Origin: Rickettsiales bacterium
GTDB lineage: Bacteria > Pseudomonadota > Alphaproteobacteria > Rickettsiales > UBA3002
Assembly (NCBI GenBank): GCA_002725445.1
Contig: PBPD01000092.1
Span: 1 to 14,585, forward strand
DNA: 14,585 nucleotides
Direction: 5' to 3'
The stretch's first letter is position 1. The number at the start of each line of letters is the position of its first letter. A program made the translations under genes and the position numbers. Below, one piece after another: positions 1 through 7,955 of this stretch. The notes below the pieces were generated by a model, which had not been told where the DNA came from, made no database searches, and saw nothing but the letters and a program-made list of their open reading frames with translations.

Positions 1-1014
1 AACGATAATGATATCGATGAATTCATCCGCAAAAGTCAGGACCGTATGCGCGGTATGTTTGGCGGTGGCGGTGACCGTAAATTCATCTTCATCGGTATAC
101 TCATCATTGGCCTGCTATGGCTGGCTTCAGGTATTTACCGTGTGAATCCTGATGAGTTGGGTGTGGTACTGCGTTTTGGTAAATACGATCGCTTCACGAC
201 CCCTGGTCTGAATTATCACCTGCCCTATCCAATTGAAACGGTGCTGATTCCGTCGGTAACGCGTGTGAACAAGGTGGAAGTAGGCTTCCGCGCCAGTTTG
301 GGCGACCGAAGCGGACAGAATGGCCGTTCCTTTGAGAAAGAAAGCCTGATGCTTACCGGTGATCGTAATATCGTCGATATTGATTTTGAGGTGCAGTGGA
401 AGATCGATGCGACCAATCCGCAGGATTATCTGTTTAACGTGCGTGATCCCGCCGCTAGCGTGAAACCGGTGGCAGAAAGCGCAATGCGCGAAGTGATTGG
501 CCGCAACAGTTTGGACGAAATTCTGACCACGGCGCAATCCGAAGTGGCCGATGAGACCAAGCGTATTATGCAGGAAATGCTCAATGATTATGAAGCGGGC
601 ATTGAGATTATTGCGGTGAACTTGAGCAAGCCCGATGTGCCTGCGCCTGTGATCGACGAGTTTCAGGATGTGAAACGCGCTGAGCAGGACAAAGAAACTG
701 CTGAGAGCGTGGCGGAAGGATATCGCAACGAGATCATTCCACGCGCGAAAGGTAGTGCCGAGCAAATGAAGCAGGAAGCACTTGCGTATAAAAACCGCGT
801 GATTGCCGATGCAGAAGGTGATGTCGCACGTTTCCTGTCGGTGTATGAAGAGTATCGCTTGGCGAAAGATGTAACCAAAAAACGGATCTATCTGGAAACG
901 ATGGAAGAAATTATGAATGGAATGCAGAAAGTGGTGATAGACAGCGAGTCTGGTAATGGCGTGCTGCCATATCTGCCACTGCAAGAACTGCAATCGAAGC
1001 GGGGGGCGAACTAA
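1..1014 (+). CDS. hflK: HflK, FtsH-modulating SPFH/band 7 membrane protein (5' partial)
   Basis: HflK pairs with HflC in a large membrane assembly that surrounds the FtsH protease and limits which substrates it degrades. The reading frame is open from base 1, so the true start lies upstream. The 15 codons before the first ATG (46) encode an acidic stretch and then RKSQDR, which fits the usual HflK N-terminus ahead of a glycine-rich patch (GGGG). Counting from that ATG, a single membrane segment covers about residues 13-30. The SPFH domain follows, opening with the NPDELGVVLRFGKY stretch and the PGLNYHLPYPIE stretch, then a charged helical region (about 205-265) and a conserved tail ending VLPYLPLQELQ. 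The stop codon TAA shares its last base with the hflC start (TAATG), so the two are translationally coupled. Family assignment is firm; only the 5' end is missing. Confidence 0.95.
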   Translation, partial: NDNDIDEFIRKSQDRMRGMFGGGGDRKFIFIGILIIGLLWLASGIYRVNPDELGVVLRFGKYDRFTTPGLNYHLPYPIETVLIPSVTRVNKVEVGFRASLGDRSGQNGRSFEKESLMLTGDRNIVDIDFEVQWKIDATNPQDYLFNVRDPAASVKPVAESAMREVIGRNSLDEILTTAQSEVADETKRIMQEMLNDYEAGIEIIAVNLSKPDVPAPVIDEFQDVKRAEQDKETAESVAEGYRNEIIPRAKGSAEQMKQEALAYKNRVIADAEGDVARFLSVYEEYRLAKDVTKKRIYLETMEEIMNGMQKVVIDSESGNGVLPYLPLQELQSKRGAN

Positions 1015-1997
1015 TGTCACAAAAAACCATTACTATCGCCGTTATCGCACTGGGTGCGATTGCATTGCTGGTCTATAGCTCGGCCTTTGTGGTGAGCCAG
1101 ACCCAACAAGCGCTGGTGCTGCAGTTTGGTGAAATCAAACGTGTGGAACAGACCCCGGGGCTGAAATTCAAGCTGCCCTTTGTGCAGAATGTGATCATGT
1201 TTGATAATCGCCTGCTGGAGTTTAACGCCCAGCCTGCCGAATTCATCACCAAAGACCGTCGTGCTGACGTGGAAGAGCGTGTGGTGATTGACGCATTTGT
1301 GCGCTACAAAATCACCAATCCAGTGAAATTCTATCAGGCCGTGATGAACGAGGAAAACCTGCGTGCACGTCTTAATAGTATCGTAGTGTCGAGCATGCGT
1401 CGCGTGCTGGCACAAAACTCGCTGAACGATCTGTTGTCGGACAAACGCTCGATGATTATGCGCGAAATCAAGCAGGCGGTGAACCATCAGGCAACCAGTG
1501 AAAAGGTTGAAACCTCAGTGGCGATTGATGAAGAAGTCGCCAAAGAAGTGGCAGAAGCCGAAGGCGAAGAGGTGGAAGCGGCCGAGGAAGCACCACGTAA
1601 ATTGCGTCAGGGCTTCGGTATCGAGGTGGTGGATGTGCGTATTATGCGTGCGGATCTGCCCGAAGATATTTCGCAAGCAACTTTCGAACGTATGCGCAAA
1701 AACTTCACCAAAGAAGCACAGAAATTCCGTGCGGAAGGTGAAGAGCGCGCGTTGCAGATTCGTTCTGCGGCGGATCGTGAGCGTGTAGAAATTTTGGCGG
1801 AAGCGCGCAAGATTGCGGAAATTACCCGAGGTGAGGGCGATGGTATTGCTACCAAAACCTACGCTGATGCGTTTAATACCGATAAAGAATTCTTCGAGTT
1901 CTATCGTACCATGCAGGCGTATCGCAACACCTTGAAATCCGATGATACAACGCTAATTTTATCTCCAAACAGTACGTTCCTGGAACAATTCGACTAA
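1014..1997 (+). CDS. hflC: HflC, FtsH-modulating SPFH/band 7 membrane protein
   Basis: Partner of HflK in the FtsH-regulating membrane complex. The 327-aa length is normal (E. coli about 334). One N-terminal membrane segment covers residues 5-28, and the bulk is expected on the periplasmic side. SPFH signatures include QQALVLQFGEI, the PGLKFKLPF stretch and GIEVVDVRI at 202-210. A strongly acidic insert (about 172-193, rich in Glu and Ala) interrupts the domain just before GIEVVDVRI. E. coli HflC has an acidic insert at the same point, so this looks like a family trait. The C-terminal helix (225-280) is rich in Arg, Glu and Ala, as expected for coiled-coil packing in the ring. The gene starts on the A of the hflK stop codon and ends 8 nt before degP, giving an hflK-hflC-degP operon. 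Confidence 0.96.
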   Translation: MSQKTITIAVIALGAIALLVYSSAFVVSQTQQALVLQFGEIKRVEQTPGLKFKLPFVQNVIMFDNRLLEFNAQPAEFITKDRRADVEERVVIDAFVRYKITNPVKFYQAVMNEENLRARLNSIVVSSMRRVLAQNSLNDLLSDKRSMIMREIKQAVNHQATSEKVETSVAIDEEVAKEVAEAEGEEVEAAEEAPRKLRQGFGIEVVDVRIMRADLPEDISQATFERMRKNFTKEAQKFRAEGEERALQIRSAADRERVEILAEARKIAEITRGEGDGIATKTYADAFNTDKEFFEFYRTMQAYRNTLKSDDTTLILSPNSTFLEQFD

Positions 1998-2005
1998 GGT
2001 AAATT

Positions 2006-3457
2006 ATGCGTTCTATTTTGCTGAGTTTATGCGCGTGTCTGTTGCTGGCCCTGCCAGCGCAGGCGCGCCCTATGCCTGCTAGTTTTGCAGATCTGGTAGA
2101 AAAATTAAGCCCTGCAGTGGTGAATATATCGACCACGCAGAAGGTGAGCAGCTCGCCACTGCAATTCCAGTTCAAAGGGTTGCCTGATAGCCCTGAGCTG
2201 GACCCATTCCGCCAGTTCTTTGATCAATTCAGCGACAAGCTCGGCAAAGGCCTGCCACGTCAGGAACGCGAAGTGACCTCGCTTGGATCAGGCTTTATCA
2301 TCTCGGCAGAAGGCTATGTGGTGACAAATCACCATGTCATCAACGAAGCCGATCAGATTCAGGTGATTCTGTCGGATGACACGAAATATGATGCAAAAAT
2401 TCTCGGAAGCGATCCGAAAACAGATTTGGCGCTGTTGAAAATTGATGCCGGCAAAAAACTACCTTTTGTCGAGTTTGGGGACTCTGATGAAATGCGCGTG
2501 GGCGATTGGGTGATCGCTATTGGTAATCCGTTCGGTCTTGGCGGTTCAGTTTCGGCAGGGATTATCTCGGCCAGCTCGCGTGTGATCAATGCGGGCCCGT
2601 TCGACGATTTTATTCAAACAGATGCGGCGATTAACCGCGGCAACTCAGGCGGGCCGCTGTTTAATACAGACGGCGAGGTGATTGGTATTAACTCGGCGAT
2701 CTTCAGCCCGAGCGGTGGCAATGTGGGTATTGGCTTTGCGATTCCTTCCTCGCTGGCAGAGCCTATTTTGCAGCAATTGAAAGAATTCGGCCGCACGCAT
2801 CGCGGATGGCTGGGTGTGAAGATTCAGCATGTGAGCGAAGAAATAGCAGAAAGCGTGGGCTTGCGTAAGCCACGCGGAGCTCTGGTGCTGGATGTCACCG
2901 AGGATAGTCCTGCGCAGCGGGCAGGCATTGAAAGCGGCGATGTGATTGTGCGCTTTGACGGTAAGCCAGTGAACGAAATGCGCACGCTGCCGCGTCTGGT
3001 GGCGGGCACGCAAGTGGGCAAACGCGTTGAAATTTCCGTGTGGCGTCAGGGGCGCGAGGTCGAGCTGGATGTGACGCTTGGCGAGCTGGAAGAGGAGGGT
3101 GTAGCCTCCGAACAAGCGCCTGTGGAACGTGCCGACAAGAAACTGGCGGACGTGCAAACCCAGACCATTCAAGGGATGGAACTGGCCGAGCTGAATGACG
3201 ATTTGCGCAGCAAATACGATATTGCGGGCAAGGTAAAAGGCTTGCTTGTAGTGGACGTGGATGTCGATAGCGAGGCAGGCAAACGCGGCGTGCGTGTGCG
3301 CGATGTGATTGTAGAGGTTAATCAGCGCGCCATTGACGAAATGGAAGAGTTTCGTGATGCACTCAGCCGTGCCGCGCGGGCTGACCGCAAATTTGCGTTA
3401 TTGCGGATCATGCGCGGTGACGAGTCGCGTTTTGTCACACTGCCAACCAAAGAATAG
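2006..3457 (+). CDS. degP: Deg-family (DegP/DegQ-like) periplasmic serine endoprotease
   Basis: A 483-aa trypsin-like protease with two PDZ domains, expected to degrade and chaperone misfolded proteins in the periplasm. A Sec signal peptide covers about residues 1-20, with a hydrophobic core CACLLLALPAQA and cleavage likely after AQA. The catalytic triad is visible: His110 in TNHHVI, Asp140 in DPKTDLALL and Ser214 in RGNSGGPL. PDZ1 runs from about 262 to 360, starting near GWLGVKIQ, with carboxylate-loop residues around RGALV. PDZ2 covers about 385-480 (KGLLVVDVDVDSEA). A charged linker rich in Glu separates the PDZ domains. The gene begins 8 nt after hflC, with only a weak ribosome site (AAGGT overlapping the hflC stop). 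Grouping with hflKC places membrane and periplasmic quality control in one operon. DegP, DegQ and MucD-type paralogues cannot be separated from sequence alone, so the symbol is approximate. Confidence 0.93.
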   Translation: MRSILLSLCACLLLALPAQARPMPASFADLVEKLSPAVVNISTTQKVSSSPLQFQFKGLPDSPELDPFRQFFDQFSDKLGKGLPRQEREVTSLGSGFIISAEGYVVTNHHVINEADQIQVILSDDTKYDAKILGSDPKTDLALLKIDAGKKLPFVEFGDSDEMRVGDWVIAIGNPFGLGGSVSAGIISASSRVINAGPFDDFIQTDAAINRGNSGGPLFNTDGEVIGINSAIFSPSGGNVGIGFAIPSSLAEPILQQLKEFGRTHRGWLGVKIQHVSEEIAESVGLRKPRGALVLDVTEDSPAQRAGIESGDVIVRFDGKPVNEMRTLPRLVAGTQVGKRVEISVWRQGREVELDVTLGELEEEGVASEQAPVERADKKLADVQTQTIQGMELAELNDDLRSKYDIAGKVKGLLVVDVDVDSEAGKRGVRVRDVIVEVNQRAIDEMEEFRDALSRAARADRKFALLRIMRGDESRFVTLPTKE

Positions 3458-3477
3458 TTTAATACAATGCAGCGGCG

Positions 3478-4377
3478 TTACCACGCCCATTCGTTGCGGC
3501 GATAGCCCTGTACGTAAAGCAGGCTGGTCAGATCGCCGTGGTTAATGCAGGCCTTGGCCTGCGCCTGCACGGTGGGTTTGGCTTTGTACGCCACACCAAG
3601 GCCAGCGGCTAGCAGCATTGGCAGGTCATTCGCGCCATCGCCAACGGCTAACACATTCACCTTCTCCAGCTTGCTTTTTTCGACCGACTGCTCGAGCGCG
3701 GCGCGCTTGGATTCTTTATCCAGAATCGGCTCTACGACCTTACCCGTCAGCACATGGTTGAAAATTTCCAGCATATTGGACTGGTCTTCATCAAATCCCA
3801 GCGCTTCGGCTACGCGGTTAGTAAAGAAGCGGAAGCCACCTGAGACCAACAGGCAATAGGCGCCGTGTGCTTTCATGGTTTGCACCAGTTCGCGTGCACC
3901 GGGCATAAAGCTGATATGGTGTTTATAAACCTCTTCCAGCTGGTCTTCGTGCAGGCCTTGCAGCAATGCGACGCGCTCGCGTAGTGCGTCTTTAAAATCC
4001 AACTCGCCATTCATGGCTTTTTCAGTGATATCAGCCACACGCTCTTTCAAATCGAGGGCGGCGGCTAGCTCGTCAATGCATTCCTGCTGGATCATGGTGG
4101 AGTCCATGTCGCTGATAAGCAGTTTTTTGCGACGATGTGCTGTTGGCTGGCTCACACAGTCAATGCTGTCACGCAACGACGCATCGGCCAGTTTCGCCTG
4201 TGCTTCGTTCAGCGGCAGGTTATGCAGCAGGTCACAGGCTTTGTCCTCTTCCAGCCATTCAATGGTGCAATTCTCACGGGTTAATTGCAGCGCCTGCAAG
4301 CAGGCATCAATGTTGCTTTCTTCCAGTTTGGTGTTGGCCGGAGCAACCAATGTGGTAACGTGCGTGTTATGGGACAT
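3478..4377 (-). CDS. serB: Phosphoserine phosphatase SerB (HAD superfamily)
   Basis: Catalyses the last step of serine synthesis, O-phosphoserine to serine plus phosphate, in the cytoplasm. All HAD motifs are present in 299 aa. Motif I is DMDSTMI, with nucleophile Asp90 and acid/base Asp92. The cap region includes ECIDELA and the ALRERVALLQGL stretch. Motif II is Ser179 in LLVSGGF, and motif IV is GDGANDLPML at 246-255. The N-terminal ~80 residues match the degenerate ACT-like extension seen in alphaproteobacterial SerB. The gene converges on degP with a 20-bp gap in which I see no hairpin. Its start codon overlaps that of miaA on the other strand by 9 bp, so its promoter must lie inside the miaA coding region. 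No good ribosome site precedes the ATG on the minus strand. Confidence 0.95.
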   Translation of the reverse strand: MSHNTHVTTLVAPANTKLEESNIDACLQALQLTRENCTIEWLEEDKACDLLHNLPLNEAQAKLADASLRDSIDCVSQPTAHRRKKLLISDMDSTMIQQECIDELAAALDLKERVADITEKAMNGELDFKDALRERVALLQGLHEDQLEEVYKHHISFMPGARELVQTMKAHGAYCLLVSGGFRFFTNRVAEALGFDEDQSNMLEIFNHVLTGKVVEPILDKESKRAALEQSVEKSKLEKVNVLAVGDGANDLPMLLAAGLGVAYKAKPTVQAQAKACINHGDLTSLLYVQGYRRNEWAW

Positions 4378-5334
4378 AAGAAAACATATCCGGTTGTTGT
4401 GTTAATGGGGCCAACGGCTAGTGGCAAGTCGGCGTTGGGGCTCGTTATAGCCAAAGCATTGGACGGTGTCATCCTTAATGCCGATGCTATGCAATGTTAT
4501 CGCGATATCCAGATAGTAACTGCTCGGCCAAGTACTGAAGAAATGCAAGACGTTGAACACAGGCTTTATGGGCTGTGGCAGGCGCATGAACATGGCAATG
4601 CGGCGCTGTGGGCAGAGCAGGCCGCGAAAGAAATACGTGCGGTGTGGCAGGCAGGCAAGTTGCCGATATTGCTGGGTGGTACGGGCATGTATATTCGTAC
4701 GTTGATGGATGGCATATCGCCTATTCCGCCTGTGCCGGAAGAGGTGAAGCAGCGTGTGGAGCAATGGATGCAGCAAGGCAGTGAAAAGGCGTATGGCCGT
4801 TTGAAATTGCGGGATGCGGCAACGGCAGAAAAATTAGCGCCTAACGATAGTCAGCGTATCCAGCGTGCGCTTGAGGTGGTGGAAGCCACTGACACACCGT
4901 TGAGCGTATGGCAGAAAGAAGCAGGTGAGCCATTTGTGCCAGAGGCAGAGTATCATCTCTATTATTGCGATATTGCGCGTGAGACATTGTATGAACGCAT
5001 TAATGCGCGTTTTGAGCAAATGGTGGAAAAAGGTGCAATAGATGAAGTCCAGATGCTACAGCGACAAGCGTTGTCAGATGGCTTGCCTGTAATGCGCGCG
5101 ATTGGAGTGGCGGAACTGATGGCATATTTGCGCGACGAATTATCGCTGCAAGAGGCGGTGGCACTGGCTCAGCAAAACTCGCGGCGCTATGCAAAACGCC
5201 AGCTAACCTGGATCCGTAACCAGCTGCCAGAGGCGCTGCCGGTTTCCTACGCGCTGACTGAGAATGTGGATGAATGCGGAGAATGGTTGAAAAGCCTTGC
5301 GAAAGCCATTGACCGCCCGCTGGCAAAGCAGTAA
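4369..5334 (+). CDS. miaA: tRNA dimethylallyltransferase MiaA
   Basis: Transfers a dimethylallyl group to N6 of A37 in tRNAs that read codons starting with U, which supports reading fidelity. The open frame extends up to ATG 4285, but I choose ATG 4369. This gives 321 aa and puts the Walker A motif GPTASGKS at residues 14-21, where family members have it; the extra 28 residues would be encoded wholly antisense to serB and look unlike MiaA. Other landmarks are NADAMQCYRDI (usually NADSMQVYRDL) at 38-48, TARPS at 51-55, LLGGTGMYIR at 101-110, NDSQRIQRALEV at 159-170, MRAIGVAEL at 242-250 and RRYAKRQLTWIRNQ near the end. There is no clear ribosome site before 4369. ilvB starts 30 nt downstream, so co-transcription is likely. 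Confidence 0.94.
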   Translation: MGHKKTYPVVVLMGPTASGKSALGLVIAKALDGVILNADAMQCYRDIQIVTARPSTEEMQDVEHRLYGLWQAHEHGNAALWAEQAAKEIRAVWQAGKLPILLGGTGMYIRTLMDGISPIPPVPEEVKQRVEQWMQQGSEKAYGRLKLRDAATAEKLAPNDSQRIQRALEVVEATDTPLSVWQKEAGEPFVPEAEYHLYYCDIARETLYERINARFEQMVEKGAIDEVQMLQRQALSDGLPVMRAIGVAELMAYLRDELSLQEAVALAQQNSRRYAKRQLTWIRNQLPEALPVSYALTENVDECGEWLKSLAKAIDRPLAKQ

Positions 5335-5352
5335 TTTGCCAAGCCGTTGTAG

Positions 5353-5360
5353 TAAGGAGG
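5353..5360 (+). promoter_or_regulatory. Strong ribosome binding site that fixes the ilvB GTG start
   Basis: TAAGGAGG at 5353-5360 is a near-perfect anti-16S match, 4 nt before GTG 5365. It is the strongest Shine-Dalgarno sequence I noticed in the window. It supports the GTG start over the in-frame ATG at 5395, which has no such site. Confidence 0.85.
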
Positions 5361-5364
5361 CGGT

Positions 5365-7128
5365 GTGAGCACAGAAAAGACAGAAAATCAGCAAATGACC
5401 GGGGCAGAAATGGTCATCCGTGCTATGATCGAGAATGGCACGGATGTGTTGTTTGGCTATCCTGGTGGTGCGGTACTGCCGATTTACGATGCGTTGTTCA
5501 AACAGAACCGCCTGCGCCATATTCTGGTGCGCCACGAGCAGGGTGCCGCCCACGCGGCTGAAGGCTACGCACGGTCAACGGGCAAAGTAGGCGCGTTGCT
5601 GGTGACGTCTGGCCCCGGTGCGACAAATACGATCACAGGCCTGACCGATGCGATGCTGGACTCGATTCCGCTTGTATGTATTACAGGGCAGGTGCCAAGC
5701 CATCTGATTGGATCGGACGCGTTTCAGGAAGCCGATGTGACGGGTATTACACGCTCTTGCACCAAGCACAATTATCTGGTGAAAAACGTGAATGACGTCG
5801 CACGTATTGTGAATGAAGCGTTCCATGTGGCCAGCACAGGCCGTCCGGGCCCTGTGGTAGTGGATATTCCTAAAGATATTTTGAATGCGGTGGGGATGTA
5901 TCGCGGCAAGGCGAGCGTGAAACGCCATTCGTATAAGCCGGTGAAGAAACCGAACCAGAAATGGCTGGAGAAAGCCGTAGATGCGATGGCGAAAGCCAAG
6001 CGCCCCGTGTTTTATGTGGGCGGCGGTGTCATCAATTCGGGCAGTAAAGCCTGCGCTAATCTGACCAAGCTGGTGCATATGACGGGATTCCCCTGCACCA
6101 CCACCCTGATGGGGCTGGGCGCATTCCCGGGCTCAGACAAACAGTTCCTCGGCATGTTGGGCATGCATGGTTCGCTGGAAGCGAATATGTGCATGGCAGA
6201 ATGCGATGTGATGATTAACATCGGTGCGCGTTTCGATGACCGCGTGACGGGTCGTCTGGACGGATTCTCGCCTAAATCGACTAAAATTCATGTCGATATT
6301 GATGCCAGTTCGATCAATAAAACCGTGCATGTGGATATACCGCTTTGCGGGGATGCGGGCGAAGTGATCGATATGATGATCGCAATGTGGAAAAAGAAAA
6401 AGCTGGAGCCAGACCAGCGTGCCCTCAATAAATGGTGGGATAAAGTGGAAGGCTGGCGCGCGAAAGACAGCTTTAAGTTTGAAACTAACGACCGCGTCAT
6501 TAAACCGCAGCAGGTACTGCGTGAGCTGAATACTCAGCTGGGCAAGAAAGATTTCTTTATCACGACCGATGTTGGTCAGCACCAGATGTGGGCGGCACAA
6601 CATATCATTTATAACAAGCCTAACCGCTGGATGAGTTCGGGCGGGTTGGGCACGATGGGCTATGGTTTGCCTGCGGCGGTTGGTGTACAGGTGGCGAATG
6701 CCAAAAAGCCGGTTATTTGTGTGACGGGCGAGTCATCCATTCTGATGAATATTCAGGAGCTTTCTACGGCCGTGCAGTATCGTTTGCCTGTGAAGGTGCT
6801 GATTCTGAATAACCAATATATGGGTATGGTGCGCCAATGGCAGGAAATGTTCCACGGCTCGCGCTATTCCGAGTCGTATATGGATTCACTGCCTGATTTT
6901 GTGAAACTGGCCGAAGCATATGGTTTGCGTGGGTTGCGGTGTAAAAAACCGGCGGATCTTAAACAGACCATCACCGATATGTTGGAACATGACGGGCCGG
7001 TGATGGCAGATATCTGGGTGGACCAGAATGAAAATGTATATCCGATGATTCCTGCAGGCGCAGCGCATAACGAGCTGCTGCTTGGTCCGGATGATGCGGA
7101 ACGTGAACTGGATAAGAATCAGGTATAG
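5365..7128 (+). CDS. ilvB: Acetohydroxyacid synthase large (catalytic) subunit
   Basis: Thiamine diphosphate enzyme that condenses two pyruvates to 2-acetolactate (or pyruvate plus 2-ketobutyrate), the first common step of branched-chain amino acid synthesis. At 587 aa it is normal in length for the IlvB/IlvI family. The N-terminal pyrimidine-binding domain holds catalytic Glu58 in RHEQGAAHAAEGYAR and the SGPGATN loop. The central FAD-type domain includes GARFDDRVTGR. The C-terminal pyrophosphate domain has NNQYMGMVRQWQ at 482-493. The usual GDG/GDA start of the metal motif reads GES here (455-457), so Glu456 stands where the Mg-binding Asp normally is; the spacing to NN is normal. The GTG start is chosen from its strong ribosome site. 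The protein resembles the IlvI-like alphaproteobacterial form. A small lipoprotein gene, then ilvN, follow within the same unit. Confidence 0.96.
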   Translation: MSTEKTENQQMTGAEMVIRAMIENGTDVLFGYPGGAVLPIYDALFKQNRLRHILVRHEQGAAHAAEGYARSTGKVGALLVTSGPGATNTITGLTDAMLDSIPLVCITGQVPSHLIGSDAFQEADVTGITRSCTKHNYLVKNVNDVARIVNEAFHVASTGRPGPVVVDIPKDILNAVGMYRGKASVKRHSYKPVKKPNQKWLEKAVDAMAKAKRPVFYVGGGVINSGSKACANLTKLVHMTGFPCTTTLMGLGAFPGSDKQFLGMLGMHGSLEANMCMAECDVMINIGARFDDRVTGRLDGFSPKSTKIHVDIDASSINKTVHVDIPLCGDAGEVIDMMIAMWKKKKLEPDQRALNKWWDKVEGWRAKDSFKFETNDRVIKPQQVLRELNTQLGKKDFFITTDVGQHQMWAAQHIIYNKPNRWMSSGGLGTMGYGLPAAVGVQVANAKKPVICVTGESSILMNIQELSTAVQYRLPVKVLILNNQYMGMVRQWQEMFHGSRYSESYMDSLPDFVKLAEAYGLRGLRCKKPADLKQTITDMLEHDGPVMADIWVDQNENVYPMIPAGAAHNELLLGPDDAERELDKNQV

Positions 7129-7137
7129 GACATCGGA

Positions 7138-7326
7138 ATGCGAGTGATAATGATGATTGTAGCGTGCGCTACCCTGCTGTTGATGGGCTGTGAGTCGAAA
7201 GGCCCGGCAAATCCGCGCATGGAGAACGAACAAACCGGCCCGCATAAAGGCCATTGTCCGCGGACGGATCTACGCTTTGGCGAGCGTTGTAGCCCGCTGC
7301 CGCCATCGGACTGGGATAGGTTATAG
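7138..7326 (+). CDS. Small putative lipoprotein, unknown function
   Basis: A 62-aa protein with a type II signal sequence: Arg2, a hydrophobic stretch (residues 4-16) and lipobox LMGC, giving a lipidated Cys18 as the mature N-terminus. The mature part has only 45 residues and is polar and Pro/Gly rich, with two further cysteines (Cys40 in HCPR, Cys51 in RCSPLPP) that could form a disulfide in the periplasm. Ser at +3 gives no inner-membrane retention signal of the Asp+2 type, so outer-membrane sorting is possible. AGGA at 7127-7130, 7 nt before the ATG, is a credible ribosome site. The gene is 9 nt after ilvB and 2 nt before ilvN, so it must be co-transcribed with both. I do not recognise the family. 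The lipobox, ribosome site and tight packing argue that it is a real gene. Confidence 0.72.
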   Translation: MRVIMMIVACATLLLMGCESKGPANPRMENEQTGPHKGHCPRTDLRFGERCSPLPPSDWDRL

Positions 7327-7328
7327 GC

Positions 7329-7874
7329 ATGACTGAACCGTTAGATATTGTATATAGCATCATTGAAAAAGCGCCTGAGGAAGAGCGCCATATTCTGGCC
7401 ATTCTGGTCGATAACGAATTTGGTGTGCTGAACCGTGTGGTGGGGCTGTTTTCGGCACGTGGTTACAATATTGAAGCGCTAACCGTAGCAGAGGTGGATA
7501 CTAAGAAATCGCTATCGCGCATCACGATTGTCACTAAGGGTTCGCCCATGGTGATCGTGCAAATCATGAATTTGCTGGAACGTATGATTCCAGTGCATAA
7601 GGTGCATGATTTGAGTGTGGAAGGCCCGCATGTAGAGCGCGAGCTGGCCTTGGTGAAAGTGGCAGGTGAAGGCGATAACCGCGTAGAGGCGCTTCGCATT
7701 GCCGATATTTTCCGCGCGCATTCGGTGGATGCTACGACCGAATCATTTATTTTTGAGCTGACGGGTAAATCCTCTAAGATCGACTCGTTTATCGACCTGA
7801 TGCGCCCGCTAGGCTTGGTAGAGATTGCACGTACAGGTGCCGTTGCTATGGGACGTGGTAAAAAAGGCATTTAG
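7329..7874 (+). CDS. ilvN: Acetohydroxyacid synthase small (regulatory) subunit
   Basis: Regulatory partner of IlvB. It raises catalytic activity and confers feedback inhibition by valine. The 181-aa protein has an N-terminal ACT domain (about 22-96) opening with ILVDNEFGVLNRVVGLF, followed by ARGYNIEALTVAE. Asn29 and Gly32 line up with the valine-site Asn and Gly of E. coli IlvH, so valine sensing looks intact, although the Pro common at position 31 in many homologues is Phe. The HVERELALVKV segment starts the C-terminal ACT-like domain, which ends with IARTGAVAMGRG. The N-terminal extension of about 20 residues is slightly longer than in E. coli. The gene follows the small lipoprotein gene by 2 nt, and a terminator-like hairpin lies 30 nt after its stop, marking the end of the miaA/ilvB-ilvN unit. 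Confidence 0.96.
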   Translation: MTEPLDIVYSIIEKAPEEERHILAILVDNEFGVLNRVVGLFSARGYNIEALTVAEVDTKKSLSRITIVTKGSPMVIVQIMNLLERMIPVHKVHDLSVEGPHVERELALVKVAGEGDNRVEALRIADIFRAHSVDATTESFIFELTGKSSKIDSFIDLMRPLGLVEIARTGAVAMGRGKKGI

Positions 7875-7903
7875 CCCAGAAAAAAATACGGCAATCATCG
7901 GAT

Positions 7904-7926
7904 AATAGCGCATGCGTTATTTTTTT
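7904..7926 (+). terminator. Probable Rho-independent terminator after ilvN
   Basis: A 7-bp stem (AATAGCG at 7904-7910 with CGTTATT at 7915-7921, one G-T pair) closes a CATG loop and runs into a T tract ending at 7926. The stem is AT-rich, so strength may be modest. An A tract at 7880-7886 can also pair with the T tract around it, which would lengthen the structure and might let it act on both strands. It sits between ilvN and the next promoter. Confidence 0.65.
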
Positions 7927-7942
7927 ATTAACCGATTTGCGC

Positions 7943-7948
7943 TATACT
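7943..7948 (+). promoter_or_regulatory. Candidate -10 box for the membrane-protein gene
   Basis: TATACT matches the -10 consensus at five of six positions. No good -35 lies 16-18 nt upstream; that region is the T tract of the preceding terminator. A start about 7 nt after the box would fall at or within a base or two of the ATG at 7956, implying a leaderless mRNA. No ribosome site is present between the box and the ATG, which agrees with this reading. Confidence 0.5.
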
Positions 7949-7955
7949 ATTTTGC

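Noticed and set aside
127..1020. Long minus-strand open frame (297 aa) opposite hflK
   Set aside because: It lies wholly antisense to a clear hflK. Its product is His/Phe/Arg-rich with no recognisable domain, as expected of a shadow frame caused by codon bias.
1530..1592. Acidic Glu/Ala-rich segment in HflC as a foreign insertion
   Set aside because: E. coli HflC carries a comparable acidic insert just before GIEVVDVRI, so this is a normal family feature.
3458..3477. Shared terminator between convergent degP and serB
   Set aside because: The 20-bp gap contains no inverted repeat or T run that I can see.
3710..3727. GATTCT/AGAATC inverted repeat with a near DnaA box (TTATCCAGA) in the loop
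   Set aside because: It lies inside serB coding sequence with short arms, and the box has a mismatch. Codon constraint and chance explain it.
4285..4368. Longer miaA start at ATG 4285
   Set aside because: The added 28 residues would be encoded entirely within serB on the other strand and push Walker A to residue 42. ATG 4369 matches the family N-terminus.
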